64,000 nt of DNA from positions 195,576 to 259,575 of the forward strand of contig NZ_JAFLRF010000010.1 in assembly GCF_017315705.1 (NCBI RefSeq), in the 5' to 3' direction. The notes beneath the pieces were generated by a model. It saw only the letters and a program-made list of their open reading frames with translations, had not been told where the DNA came from and searched no databases. This DNA comes from Trinickia mobilis (GTDB lineage Bacteria; Pseudomonadota; Gammaproteobacteria; Burkholderiales; Burkholderiaceae). Position 1 is the stretch's first letter. The number at the start of each line of letters is the position of its first letter. Of the stretch, positions 1-8,034 are shown one piece after another. The position numbers were made by a program, and so were the translations under genes.

Positions 1-273
1 ATGAGCGGCCACAGCGCGGTTTTTTCGGTGACGGACAGCGGTTTCGGCATTCCGGCCGCGGACATTCCGCGCCTGACGGAGCGGTTCTATCGCGTCGACC
101 GGAGCCGTTCACGCGACACGGGCGGGACCGGGCTGGGGCTCGCGATCGTCAAGCACGTGCTGCAGCGCCACGACGCGGTGCTCGACGTGAAGAGCGAAGA
201 AGGGCGCGGGAGCACGTTCACGGTGCGCTTTCCGGCGCAGCGCTCGATGCGTCATCAGGCGACGCACGCGTAA
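1..273 (+). CDS. phoR: PhoR sensor histidine kinase, C-terminal end (partial)
   Basis: This is the last 90 codons of a histidine kinase cut by the window edge; the frame is open to base 1, so the ATG there need not be a start. The residues form the end of a HATPase_c domain: DSGFGIP (G1 box), the F box around [10 protein letters not shown], and [14 protein letters not shown] (G2 box), followed by a closing beta strand. The assignment to PhoR, the phosphate-limitation sensor that phosphorylates PhoB, rests on the [22 protein letters not shown] run typical of PhoR and on the ppk-ppx pair next door, an order known in Burkholderia. The gene converges on ppk with a gap of about 95 bp. Other OmpR-partner kinases share these motifs, so the exact name depends on context. 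Confidence 0.85.
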   Translation: MSGHSAVFSVTDSGFGIPAADIPRLTERFYRVDRSRSRDTGGTGLGLAIVKHVLQRHDAVLDVKSEEGRGSTFTVRFPAQRSMRHQATHA

Positions 274-368
274 GCGTCACGCGAAACACTGGCGGTCCGC
301 CCGTCGGAAGCCTGAGCGACTGCACGGACCACCGGCGCGACCCAAGGCCAAGCGCGGCGCAATCCCAA

Positions 369-2432
369 CTACGAACAGAATTTGGCGAGCAGGTTGAGCT
401 GCGCGTTGCGTATCGACTTGCCGGGCCGACGGCGCCGATAGTGTCCGTCGCTTTGCATGATCCACGCGCATTGATTGTCGCCGAGGAACGCCGACAGGCC
501 TTCGGCGATCACGCGGCGCTTCAGGCGCCGGTTCTTGATCGGAAACGCGACTTCGACGCGGCGGAAGAAGTTGCGGTCCATCCAATCGGCGCTCGATAGA
601 TAGACGTTCTCGGCACCGTCTGCGTAGAAATAGAAGATCCGGTGATGCTCGAGGAAGCGCCCGACGATCGAGCGCACGGAGATGTTCTCCGACAGCCCGG
701 CCACACCCGGCTGCAGCGAGCACACGCCGCGCACGATCAGATCGATCTTCACGCCCGCCTGCGACGCTTCATATAGCTCTGCGATGACCGTCGGTTCGAG
801 CAGCGCATTCATCTTCGCGACGATGCGCGCTTTCTTGCCGGCGCGCGCGTTCTCGCTTTCAGCGCGAATCGCGTCGACGAGCCGCGGATGCAGCGTGAAC
901 GGCGACTGCCACAGCTCGTTCAGCGAGAGCTCGCCGCCGATGCCGGTCAACTGCTGGAAAACGTGATGCACGTCTTCGCAGATTTTCTGGTCGGCGGTCA
1001 TCAGGCCGTAGTCGGTGTAAAGACGCGCGGTGCGCGGATGGTAATTGCCGGTGCCGAGGTGCGCGTAGCGCTTGAGCACCGACTTGCCGCCGGCCGTCAC
1101 GCGCCGCACGACCAGCATCATCTTCGCGTGGCACTTGTGGCCGACGACGCCGTACACCACATGCGCACCCACTGCTTCGAGCTGCGCGGCCCAGTTGATG
1201 TTGGTTTCCTCGTCGAAGCGCGCGAGCAGCTCCACGACGACCGTCACTTCCTTGCCGTTGCGGGCCGCCTGCATGAGCGCATCCATCAGCGGCGAATCGG
1301 TGCCGGTGCGGTAGATCGTCTGCTTGATCGCCACGACGTTCGGGTCTTTCGCCGCCTGCAGCAGCATTTCGAGCACCGGCTGGAAGCTCTCGTACGGATG
1401 ATGCAGCAGGATGTCGCCCCGATCGATCGCATCGAACAGGTTCGCCGAATTGGCGATCGACGACGGAATCGCCGGAATATGCGGGACGAATTTCAGGTCC
1501 GGCCGGTCGACCATCTCGGGCAATTGCATCAAGCGCACGAGATTCACCGGACCATCGACGCGATAGCAGTCCTTCTCGCTGAGCCCGCTCTCGTCGAGCA
1601 GCCGCTTCACGAGATAGAGCGGCGTTTCCGCCGAGACTTCGAGCCGTACCGCATTGCCGAGATGGCGCGCGGGCAGTTCGCCCTGCAGCGCGACGCGCAG
1701 GTTCGTGATTTCGTCCTCGTCGACGAACAGCTCGCTGTTGCGCGTGATGCGGAACTGGTTGCAGCTTCGCACGACGAGGTTCGGGAACAGCTCGTTGACG
1801 AAGCGCTGCATCAGCGAGCTCAGCAGCACGAAGCCGTGCGCGAAGCCCGACAGCTCCTGCGGCATGCGCACGAGGCGCGGCAGCGCGCGCGGGGCCTGCA
1901 CGATGCCCATCACCGCCTGGCGGCCGAAGGCGTCCTTGCCTTCGAGCTCGATCGCGAAGTTCAGGCTCTTGTTCAGTACTCGCGGAAAAGGGTGCGCGGG
2001 GTCGAGGCCGATCGGCGTCAGCACCGGCAGCAGCTCGTTGAAGAAGTACTGGCGCGCCCATGCGGTCTGCGCCTCGTTCCACATGTCGGTGCCGTGGAAG
2101 TAGATGCCTTCCTGTTCGAGCGCGGAAAGCACCGTGTCGTGCAGCATCGTGTACTGGCGGTGCACCAGCTTTTGCGCGCGTTCGACGACGAGGTCATACA
2201 CATGCTGGAGCGACATGCCGTCCGGCGACAGCGTGCCGGGATTGTCGCGCATCTGCTCCTGCAGCCCCGCCATGCGGACTTCGAAGAATTCGTCGAGGTT
2301 GCTGCTCGTGATGCAGATGAAGCGCAGCCGTTCGAGGAGCGGGACCGACGGATCGGCCGCTTGTGCAAGCACGCGCTCGTTGAAACCCAGAATGCCCAAT
2401 TCGCGGTTCAAAAGCGGGTAGCGTTGGGCCAT
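369..2432 (-). CDS. ppk: polyphosphate kinase 1
   Basis: Ppk1 reversibly makes long-chain polyphosphate from ATP, usually at the membrane periphery. The 687-residue product has the usual length. It opens with the N domain (RYPLLNRELGILGFNERVL) and carries the phospholipase-D-like catalytic motif HAK at residues 435-437, whose histidine corresponds to the autophosphorylated His of the family, and the HLGTGNY segment near 458. The frame is open about 38 codons further upstream. The ATG at 2432 was chosen because family members begin a few residues before RYPLLNREL; no clear Shine-Dalgarno sequence decides it. The gene diverges from ppx, so polymer synthesis and degradation genes share a control region, and it converges on phoR. 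Confidence 0.95.
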   Translation of the reverse strand: MAQRYPLLNRELGILGFNERVLAQAADPSVPLLERLRFICITSSNLDEFFEVRMAGLQEQMRDNPGTLSPDGMSLQHVYDLVVERAQKLVHRQYTMLHDTVLSALEQEGIYFHGTDMWNEAQTAWARQYFFNELLPVLTPIGLDPAHPFPRVLNKSLNFAIELEGKDAFGRQAVMGIVQAPRALPRLVRMPQELSGFAHGFVLLSSLMQRFVNELFPNLVVRSCNQFRITRNSELFVDEDEITNLRVALQGELPARHLGNAVRLEVSAETPLYLVKRLLDESGLSEKDCYRVDGPVNLVRLMQLPEMVDRPDLKFVPHIPAIPSSIANSANLFDAIDRGDILLHHPYESFQPVLEMLLQAAKDPNVVAIKQTIYRTGTDSPLMDALMQAARNGKEVTVVVELLARFDEETNINWAAQLEAVGAHVVYGVVGHKCHAKMMLVVRRVTAGGKSVLKRYAHLGTGNYHPRTARLYTDYGLMTADQKICEDVHHVFQQLTGIGGELSLNELWQSPFTLHPRLVDAIRAESENARAGKKARIVAKMNALLEPTVIAELYEASQAGVKIDLIVRGVCSLQPGVAGLSENISVRSIVGRFLEHHRIFYFYADGAENVYLSSADWMDRNFFRRVEVAFPIKNRRLKRRVIAEGLSAFLGDNQCAWIMQSDGHYRRRRPGKSIRNAQLNLLAKFCS

Positions 2433-2484
2433 CTGCGGGGTGTAGGACGGTTCGGTGGGGGCTTCGAAAGGGCGCTCGGAAATT

Positions 2485-2502
2485 CTCACAATTTGGTGAC
2501 AG
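2485..2502 (-). promoter_or_regulatory. possible PHO box upstream of ppk
   Basis: Read toward ppk, the bases are CTGTCAC-CAAA-TTGTGAG. The first heptamer matches the PhoB half-site CTGTCAT at six of seven positions and the second at four of seven, with the expected 4-bp spacer. A second TTGTCAT lies at 2519-2525 in the other direction. PhoB control of ppk is known in other bacteria and phoR is adjacent. The second half-site is poor and no good -10 follows, so this is only a candidate. Confidence 0.3.
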
Positions 2503-2706
2503 GCTCGTGACGTACTCGTTGTCATCAATTTTACGCGGTATTTCATCTAATTTGAGACCGGGAGACGGGTATTCGGCGTGCGCGGGCTCATGGTTCGTAA
2601 CGAATGGCACTGTGGGGGCACTATGCTTAAAATGGCGTCTTTGAACCGCGCTGCTGCCCCAATGTCACGGGCGAAGCCGCGTTCGCGAACGGAGCCTCGT
2701 TACCCG

Positions 2707-4221
2707 ATGGTTACAACACCACATCTTCTGGCCTCCGTCGATCTCGGCTCGAACAGCTTCCGGCTTATCGTCGGGCGCGTCGAGGAGACACCAGCCGGCA
2801 GTCAAATCTATCAAGTCGACGCCTTGCGCGAACCGGTCCGGCTCGCGGCAGGATTGTCGGCGGACAAGCTGCTCGACCGCGCGTCGCAAGTGCGCGCATG
2901 GGACGCACTCAAGCGCTTCGGCGAACGCCTGCGCGATTTTCATCCGGACCACGTTCGGGCGGTCGCCACCAATACGCTGCGCGTGGCAAAAAACGCGCGT
3001 GAATTTCTAGTCGAAGCCGAAGCGGCGCTCGGTTTCCCGATCGAAGTGATCGCGGGGCGCGAAGAGGCGCGCCTGATTTACGCGGGCGCCGCGCATTCGG
3101 TGCCCGCGATCTCGGGCAAGCGGCTCGTCGTCGACATCGGCGGCGGCTCGACCGAATTCATCATCGGCTCGCACTACACGCCGCTCATCATGGAGAGCCT
3201 CTATATCGGCTGTGTGAGCCACAGCCGTGCTTTCTTTCCGGCGGGCAACGTCGACGAGTACACGATGCGGCAGGCCGAACTCGCCGCCACGCGCGAGATT
3301 GAGATCATCTCGCGCGAGTACAAGCAGACCGGCTGGGATCAGGCGATCGGCTCGTCGGGCACGGCGCGGGCGCTTGCCGAACTGGTCGAGGCGAACGGCT
3401 TCAACGACCCGGGCATCACGCACGGCATCTCGCGCGGCGGGCTCGAGCGGCTCAAACGCGCGCTCATCAAGGCCGAGAACGTCAATCGGCTGAAGCTCGT
3501 CGCGCTGAAACCGGATCGCGTGCCGGTGCTGGCGGGCGGTCTGTCGATCATGCTGGCGGTGTTCGAAGAACTCGGCGTCGACTATGTCGATACCACCGAC
3601 GGCGCGTTGCGCCTCGGCGTCCTGTACGACTTGCTCGGACGCTCGCAGCACGAGGACATGCGTGCAGTCACGGTCGAAGGCTTTATGCGGCGCTACGGCA
3701 TCGATCGTCCGCAGGCCGACCGCATCCGCGATCTTGCGATTGGCTTCTACGATCAGTTGAAGGAGCCGGACGCGGAAGTCGCCGAGGAAAACCGGATGTT
3801 CGTCAGTTGGGCCGCCGCGCTGCATGAAATCGGACTGTCGATTTCGCATAGCTCGTATCACAAGCATTCGGCTTACATCGCGAGCAATGCGGATATGCCC
3901 GGCTTCTCTCGCACCGATCAGGCGCGTCTGGCCGCGCTCGTGCTGGGCCACGCGGGCAAGCTCGGCAAGCTGTCGCAATCTCGCGACGTCGAATGGCGGT
4001 TGCTGTTCTGTCTGCGGCTCGCCGCGTTGCTGTGCCGGCGGCGCACCGACGTCGGGCTGCCCGGCATTCTCGTCGCGCAGGCGAACGGCGGCTATGAGGT
4101 TCGGGTGCCGAACGAGTGGGTAGCGAACAATCCGCTGACCGACTACAGCTTGATTCAGGAGGCCGCCGAGTGGGAAAAGGTTGGCATTCCGTATCGCGTG
4201 GTTTACACGGACGACCAATAA
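2707..4221 (+). CDS. ppx: exopolyphosphatase (Ppx/GppA family)
   Basis: The 504-residue protein releases terminal phosphate from polyphosphate or hydrolyses pppGpp. The two phosphate-binding motifs of the ASKHA fold are visible: ASVDLGSNSFRLIVGRV at the N-terminus and VVDIGGGSTEFIIG near residue 140. A C-terminal HD-like helical region follows (ALHEIGLSISHSSYHKHSAYI). The frame is open to 2578, but the ATG at 2707 (MVTTPHLLASVDLGSNS) fits the family length. It is divergent from ppk and followed at once by a strong terminator. Ppx and GppA cannot be told apart with certainty from motifs, but pairing with ppk favours Ppx. Confidence 0.93.
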   Translation: MVTTPHLLASVDLGSNSFRLIVGRVEETPAGSQIYQVDALREPVRLAAGLSADKLLDRASQVRAWDALKRFGERLRDFHPDHVRAVATNTLRVAKNAREFLVEAEAALGFPIEVIAGREEARLIYAGAAHSVPAISGKRLVVDIGGGSTEFIIGSHYTPLIMESLYIGCVSHSRAFFPAGNVDEYTMRQAELAATREIEIISREYKQTGWDQAIGSSGTARALAELVEANGFNDPGITHGISRGGLERLKRALIKAENVNRLKLVALKPDRVPVLAGGLSIMLAVFEELGVDYVDTTDGALRLGVLYDLLGRSQHEDMRAVTVEGFMRRYGIDRPQADRIRDLAIGFYDQLKEPDAEVAEENRMFVSWAAALHEIGLSISHSSYHKHSAYIASNADMPGFSRTDQARLAALVLGHAGKLGKLSQSRDVEWRLLFCLRLAALLCRRRTDVGLPGILVAQANGGYEVRVPNEWVANNPLTDYSLIQEAAEWEKVGIPYRVVYTDDQ

Positions 4222-4248
4222 AGCGACGTTGCTCGATATCGAAAGGAA

Positions 4249-4282
4249 AAGCCCGGTTGCGTTGAAGCAACCGGGCTTTTTT
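4249..4282 (+). terminator. rho-independent terminator after ppx
   Basis: The arms GCCCGGTTGC (4251-4260) and GCAACCGGGC (4267-4276) pair perfectly around a 6-nt loop and are followed by six T. It ends ppx. The opposite strand has a shorter T-run, so it may also serve the convergent acyltransferase gene. Confidence 0.92.
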
Positions 4283-4310
4283 GTCCCATGCAACGCTGCA
4301 CAGGACGGCG

Positions 4311-5129
4311 TTAGCGCGGCAGTGCGTCGCCGAGGAAGTGGCGGGCGTAGCGCGCGTTGATGTCCGACAAACGGAACAGCGTCAGGAAATCAGCGCAGTT
4401 GAAGTCGGGGTCCCAGGCCGGCGCGCCGCAAATCTTCGCGCCGAGTCGCAGGTAGCCCTTGATCAGTAGCGGCGGTGCGACTTGCGCGCCGGTCCGCAGT
4501 TCGTCGACCGGCAGCGGCGTGTGCGGGAACGCGCGGTATTCCGGCGCCGTAAGCGACTGGTCACGCAGCGAGCAGTACAGGTTCGCTGCGAAGTGGCCGC
4601 CGTCGGCCATCGGCACGCTCGCGCAGCCGAGCATCGTTTCGTAGCCGTTTTGCGTCATGTAAGCGCCGAGACCGCCCCACAGCGACATGATCACCGAGCC
4701 GCTGCGGTAGTCCGGGTGCACGCACGAGCGGCCCACTTCCACCATCTTCGAGCGCAGGTGCGTCAAGCGAGACAGGTCGAATTCGCCTTCCGCGTAGAGG
4801 CGGCCGATACGGGCAGCCTCGTGCGGCGGCAGCACGCGATACGTGCCGACCACTTTGAGCGTGTCGAGATCGCGCACCAGCAGGTGGTCGCAGTAGGTGT
4901 CGAAGGAGTCGACGTCGAGGCCGGCAGGGCCGGCCACTTGCGCGCCCATTTCATCGGCGAAGACGCGGTAGCGCAGCCGCTGTGCTTCGCGAAGCTCCTC
5001 TTCGGTACGCGCCCAGGCCACTTGCAGGCGGTGCTGCGCGGTGACCGTCTCTTCCGCGCGGGGCAGACGGCGGCGGGAATCGACGGGGATCGAAGCGAGG
5101 GGCAGGTCAGGCGTCGGCAGTTCTCGCAT
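4311..5129 (-). CDS. GNAT-type acyltransferase, OlsB-like (ornithine-lipid family)
   Basis: This 272-residue protein belongs to the acetyltransferase branch that includes OlsB, which transfers a 3-hydroxyacyl chain from acyl-ACP to ornithine in ornithine-lipid synthesis. The family features are LRYRVFADEMGAQ near residue 50, DVDSFDTYCDHLLVRD, VGTYRVLPPHEAARIG, and VEVGRSCVHPDYRSG, where the Arg-Ser-Cys-Val-His block is characteristic of this class. The C-terminal half has PPLLIKGYLRLGAKICG-PAWD. A start-proximal AGGAAG precedes the ATG. No olsA partner is adjacent, so substrate is inferred from family only; a related haemolysin-like acyltransferase remains possible. Confidence 0.75.
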   Translation of the reverse strand: MRELPTPDLPLASIPVDSRRRLPRAEETVTAQHRLQVAWARTEEELREAQRLRYRVFADEMGAQVAGPAGLDVDSFDTYCDHLLVRDLDTLKVVGTYRVLPPHEAARIGRLYAEGEFDLSRLTHLRSKMVEVGRSCVHPDYRSGSVIMSLWGGLGAYMTQNGYETMLGCASVPMADGGHFAANLYCSLRDQSLTAPEYRAFPHTPLPVDELRTGAQVAPPLLIKGYLRLGAKICGAPAWDPDFNCADFLTLFRLSDINARYARHFLGDALPR

Positions 5130-5250
5130 GAGGCTTCCTGATCGAGATTGGTCGGATGCAACGTTCCCGCCAATGTAGTAACCGGGGATGACTTTTGCGT
5201 GGCAAATCCGTGTCTATGGGATGACAAGTTGTCATACCGACACACCCGTT

Positions 5251-5709
5251 TCACGCAAGGTCGGAAGATATGACAGCACGTACGATCACTTGGTCGTCGC
5301 CGTTGCGCTCGCGCTTGTAGAGCCACCAGAGGCCGCCTTTCTTGATGGTCCAATCGGTTTCCTGGCCCGTTACCAGGAACGACGCGACGCGTGCGAGGGT
5401 GGGCTGATGGCCGACGATGACGACCGTCGGCGCGATGCCGTCGGGCCACGCGGCGGCTTCGAGCACGTCCGGCACGCTGGCGCCCGGGGCGATTTCCTTT
5501 ACGACGCGGTACTGGTCGGTCAGAGGCTCGACCGTTTGCACGGTGCGCGCAGCCGGGCTGACCAGGATCACGGCATCCGGCTCGAGGCGCTTGCGCAGCC
5601 ATTTGGCGACCGTCAGCGCCTGCTTGCGCCCGCGTGGGGTGAGCTGGCGGGCGAGGTCGCTCGATGCGGTGTCTTCGGCTTCGGCGTGGCGCCATAGGAT
5701 GAGGTTCAT
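5251..5709 (-). CDS. sixA: phosphohistidine phosphatase SixA
   Basis: SixA removes phosphate from phosphohistidine in HPt or PTS phosphotransfer proteins. The 152-residue product is a minimal histidine-phosphatase-superfamily domain with the RHAEAED motif (catalytic His8), LTPRGRKQA, SPAARTVQT, and the second conserved histidine in VIVGHQPTL (His101). The length is standard. CGGAG seven bases before the ATG gives a reasonable ribosome site. It is monocistronic here, lying between the acyltransferase and tRNA-Pro. Confidence 0.9.
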   Translation of the reverse strand: MNLILWRHAEAEDTASSDLARQLTPRGRKQALTVAKWLRKRLEPDAVILVSPAARTVQTVEPLTDQYRVVKEIAPGASVPDVLEAAAWPDGIAPTVVIVGHQPTLARVASFLVTGQETDWTIKKGGLWWLYKRERNGDDQVIVRAVISSDLA

Positions 5710-5811
5710 GGTCGGCTCCGGAAGGGGGGCGAAGGGCGTCTTTGTCTGCGCCCAGGTGATGGGCAGAGACTATATCGGCCGTTGAGCGGGCAGTGAAGGC
5801 GGAATTCGCGA

Positions 5812-5841
5812 TTGACCGAGGAGACGCATTCGCGCTAGTAT
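5812..5841 (+). promoter_or_regulatory. tRNA-Pro promoter
   Basis: TTGACC (5812-5817) and TAGTAT (5836-5841) are separated by 18 bp. Initiation about seven bases downstream would give only a few bases of 5' leader before the tRNA at 5853. Confidence 0.6.
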
Positions 5842-5852
5842 CTCGGATTCGT

Positions 5853-5929
5853 CGGAGCGTAGCGCAGCCTGGTAGCGCATCTGATTTGGGATCAGAGGGT
5901 CGTAGGTTCGAATCCTATCGCTCCGACCA
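5853..5929 (+). tRNA. tRNA-Pro (anticodon TGG)
   Basis: The 77-nt sequence folds as a full cloverleaf. The acceptor arms are CGGAGCG and CGCTCCG, the D stem is GCGC/GCGC, and the anticodon stem TCTGA/TCAGA encloses TTTGGGA with TGG at 5887-5889. A GTAGG/CCTAT-type T arm contains TTCGAAT, and an encoded ACCA end closes the gene. Confidence 0.97.
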
Positions 5930-5945
5930 ATGGAATCAAGCATGT

Positions 5946-5972
5946 AGCCCGGTCTCAATGGCCGGGCTTTTG
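5946..5972 (+). terminator. terminator after tRNA-Pro
   Basis: AGCCCGG (5946-5952) pairs with CCGGGCT (5962-5968) and is followed by a T-rich tract. It lies 17 bases after the tRNA CCA end. Confidence 0.85.
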
Positions 5973-6193
5973 CTTTTCTGGAATTCGTGTAGGGCCTTTC
6001 AAGGCAAATTCGATTTGCGCAGTTTCGGTTCAGGCGCCGAGGGATCGTCGGCGCGAGGACCCATCGGAACGTTCTTGATCAGCGCAGACCACGCGCTCGA
6101 ATGGCGCTGGGGACATCTCTTTCCGGCCGCCAGTACGTTCAGACGATGCGCGGGCGAAAGGATTCGTGGAAGGCGGCGTGCAGAAACCGCTCT
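5973..6193 (-). other. gene-free stretch with a possible coding remnant
   Basis: No complete gene is visible between tRNA-Pro and the repeat at 6194. On the minus strand a stop at 5999-6001 closes a short open stretch ending in ALIKNVPMGPRADDPSAPEP, which looks more protein-like than the usual antisense shadow. It has no credible start, because the frame upstream runs into the repeat. It may be the tail of a lost gene beside the tRNA, but I do not recognise the family. Confidence 0.2.
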
Positions 6194-6261
6194 GCATGGG
6201 ACTCGAGTAAGTGCTGAAGCACTAACTCCGACCGACAGCTGAAGCACTAACTCTGGTCGAC
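6194..6261 (+). repeat. dispersed palindromic repeat, copy A (one and a half units)
   Basis: The unit runs from GCATGGG through the near-palindrome GAGTAAGTGCTGAAGCAC (continuing TAACTC) to GACCGAC. A second partial unit (GCTGAAGCACTAACTC to GTCGAC) follows directly. Related copies lie at 18109, 18158, 33085 and 45637, all between genes. The core can form a hairpin in RNA on either strand. Confidence 0.75.
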
Positions 6262-6287
6262 AAAAAAATTCCCGGCGTTCGCCGGGC
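6262..6287 (-). terminator. terminator downstream of the phasin gene
   Basis: On the minus strand, CCCGGC and GCCGGG arms around a short loop are followed by AATTTTTTT. This fits the end of the phasin transcript, about 130 bases after its stop codon. Confidence 0.8.
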
Positions 6288-6419
6288 AAACGATACGCTG
6301 CTGAACGTATCGGAGCGTTGGACCGCGCAGCCATCCACCTGAAGGGACGACTGCGCGGCGCTTCTCGCTGGCCGCACCGCTGCAGGAGATCGCGCTCTTT
6401 GCAGCGGCGCGCCCGGTAC

Positions 6420-6986
6420 TTAAACCGCAGCGGCCTTCTTGCTTGCGCGCGAGGCTTGTTCGGCAGCCTTCGTCGCAGCCGTCGTAGCGGCGTTGAAGTT
6501 GCTTTCGGCGATTTCGACGGCTTGCTTCGCGGCCTTCTGAACCGTTTCGTACGTGGTGTTGGCGGCGGTGATCGCGGCCTTCATCACGGCGACAGCGGTT
6601 TCCGAGCCGGCCGGCGCGTTCTTCGCGACGTTGTCGACGAGCGCTTGAACCTTGCGGTTCTGATCTTCGTATTGCGCTTCGACGGCGCGCGCGAACTCGG
6701 CTTGCGTCGCCGACGCGATCTCATACAGATGACGGCCGTACGACAGGACCTTTTCCGCTGCCGGCTGCACGATGCTGGCTTGCAGCGCGAGGATTTCCTG
6801 CGCGTCCTTGGCCGACAGCGCGCGTTGTGCGTTTTCCTGGCCTTCCGCGAGCGTCGACTTCACGACTTGCAGATTCAGTTCGGTCAGCTTTTCGATACCG
6901 TCAAAAGCCTTGTTCGTCAGGCCGAAGAGGGTCTCGAGGGTGGCCTTTTGGGCTGCGGCAAATTGCTCGGGCGTGAGCAGGTTCAT
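6420..6986 (-). CDS. phaP: phasin family protein (PHA granule-associated)
   Basis: Phasins coat polyhydroxyalkanoate granules and control their number and size. The 188-residue product begins [30 protein letters not shown], the conserved start of Phasin_2 proteins. It is almost entirely helical, and its C-terminus is a low-complexity Ala/Lys-rich tail ([13 protein letters not shown]) that is typical. AGGAG eight bases before the ATG at 6986 sets the start over a longer open frame. The gene has a strong sigma-70 promoter with palindromes on both sides and its own terminator, as expected for a very abundant, PhaR-repressed protein. No phaCAB genes are nearby. Confidence 0.93.
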   Translation of the reverse strand: MNLLTPEQFAAAQKATLETLFGLTNKAFDGIEKLTELNLQVVKSTLAEGQENAQRALSAKDAQEILALQASIVQPAAEKVLSYGRHLYEIASATQAEFARAVEAQYEDQNRKVQALVDNVAKNAPAGSETAVAVMKAAITAANTTYETVQKAAKQAVEIAESNFNAATTAATKAAEQASRASKKAAAV

Positions 6987-7071
6987 GTCTGCGCTCCTGA
7001 TGGACGGGCCCACCCGGTGTGGACCTCGTTGAATTGACGTTGGAAGTGGCTATTGCTGATGCGGCGAATCA

Positions 7072-7148
7072 TTGTGCGTTGCAGCAACCATCGTCATTCT
7101 AGGTCAGCAAAGCGCTGTGTCAAGGATTTTTTTGTGCGCTGCACAAAA
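7072..7148 (-). promoter_or_regulatory. phaP promoter flanked by two TTGTGC palindromes
   Basis: On the minus strand a perfect -35 TTGACA (7118-7123) and -10 TAGAAT (7096-7101) are 16 bp apart, putting the transcript start near 7089. Upstream lies the palindrome TTTTGTGC-GCT-GCACAAAA (7130-7148, eight-base perfect arms). Downstream, over the early transcribed region, lies a weaker TTGTGC-GTT-GCA (7072-7083). One site on each side of the promoter is the layout of a repressed promoter; the phasin repressor PhaR is the obvious candidate. The rest of the DNA to 7422 shows no gene I can support. Confidence 0.65.
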
Positions 7149-7422
7149 TCGATAATTTATCAGTAAAACAATGTCTTATGAAGTATGTGTGACATTCGGC
7201 GGTACTTTTTTGGGGGCGCGAGCTCCGATCCTTGCCCGGTTTCGCATTCCCGCCTTGGTGGCGATCTCCTTGACGGTCTGCTCGCCGACCAACATGGGAA
7301 TAAACTATGCGGTCCCCGCGTTCTCGGTGTACGGGCGCGGCCGCCGGTGCCCATCGATATCGCCGATACGTTGCCGCGACGTACGTTGATCTCCAAAGAA
7401 CCCAAAACACAGCACGCCACCG

Positions 7423-8034
7423 ATGACTACGCCAGCCGACGTTACAAAATACCAAACAGGTTCGCCGCATCATGCCGAGCCGCTCATTCGCTACAGCCGC
7501 ACGGCCATGATTCTTCACTGGGTGATCGCGGCGGGAATCCTCTGCAACGTCGCGCTCGGTCTCTCGGTCGACTTCCTGCCCGACGATTGGATTCGCCCTG
7601 TGATCGACACGCACAAGTCGATCGGCATCACCGTGCTCGGGCTCGTGCTGCTGCGCATCCTCTGGCGCGTCGCGCACCGGCCGCCGCCGTTGCCGAAGGC
7701 GTTTCCGTCGTGGGAACGCGCGAGCGCGCACGCCGCGCATCTGCTGCTGTATGTGTTGATGATCGGCCTGCCCCTTTCGGGCTGGCTGCACGATTCGGCT
7801 TGGAAGGACGCGGCAACGCATCCGATGACGCTTTTCCACCTCGTGCCGTGGCCGCGCATCGGCTTCGTGATGAACCTCGAGCCGGCTTTCAAGGAGCACA
7901 TGCACGACGTGCTCGGCGCCCTGCACACCTGCTTCGGATATGGGCTGTACGCGGTGCTCGCGCTGCATATCGGCGGCGCGCTCAAGCATGAGCTGATCGA
8001 CCGCGAATCTGTTTTGCGCCGGATGCTGCCATGA
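7423..8034 (+). CDS. cytochrome b561 family protein
   Basis: This 203-residue integral membrane protein belongs to the bacterial cytochrome b561 (CybB/YodB-like) family, which carries electrons across the inner membrane with two b haems. Four hydrophobic helices are visible, starting at RYSRTAMILHWVIAAGI. Candidate haem-ligand histidines lie in ILHW, DTHKSIG, MHDVLG and LALHIGGALKHEL, the last being the typical C-terminal motif. Its stop overlaps the start of the glycosyltransferase gene by four bases (ATGA), so the two are probably co-translated, although a functional link is not obvious. The ribosome site is weak. Confidence 0.88.
   Translation: MTTPADVTKYQTGSPHHAEPLIRYSRTAMILHWVIAAGILCNVALGLSVDFLPDDWIRPVIDTHKSIGITVLGLVLLRILWRVAHRPPPLPKAFPSWERASAHAAHLLLYVLMIGLPLSGWLHDSAWKDAATHPMTLFHLVPWPRIGFVMNLEPAFKEHMHDVLGALHTCFGYGLYAVLALHIGGALKHELIDRESVLRRMLP

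Noticed and set aside
888..2510. A plus-strand open frame of 540 codons opposite ppk
   Set aside because: The ppk motifs on the minus strand are complete; the antisense frame is low-complexity His/Arg/Ala sequence.
7171..7389. A 72-codon plus-strand frame upstream of cytochrome b561
   Set aside because: No ribosome site or family likeness, and the C-terminal half is Arg/Ser/Pro-rich like a random frame.
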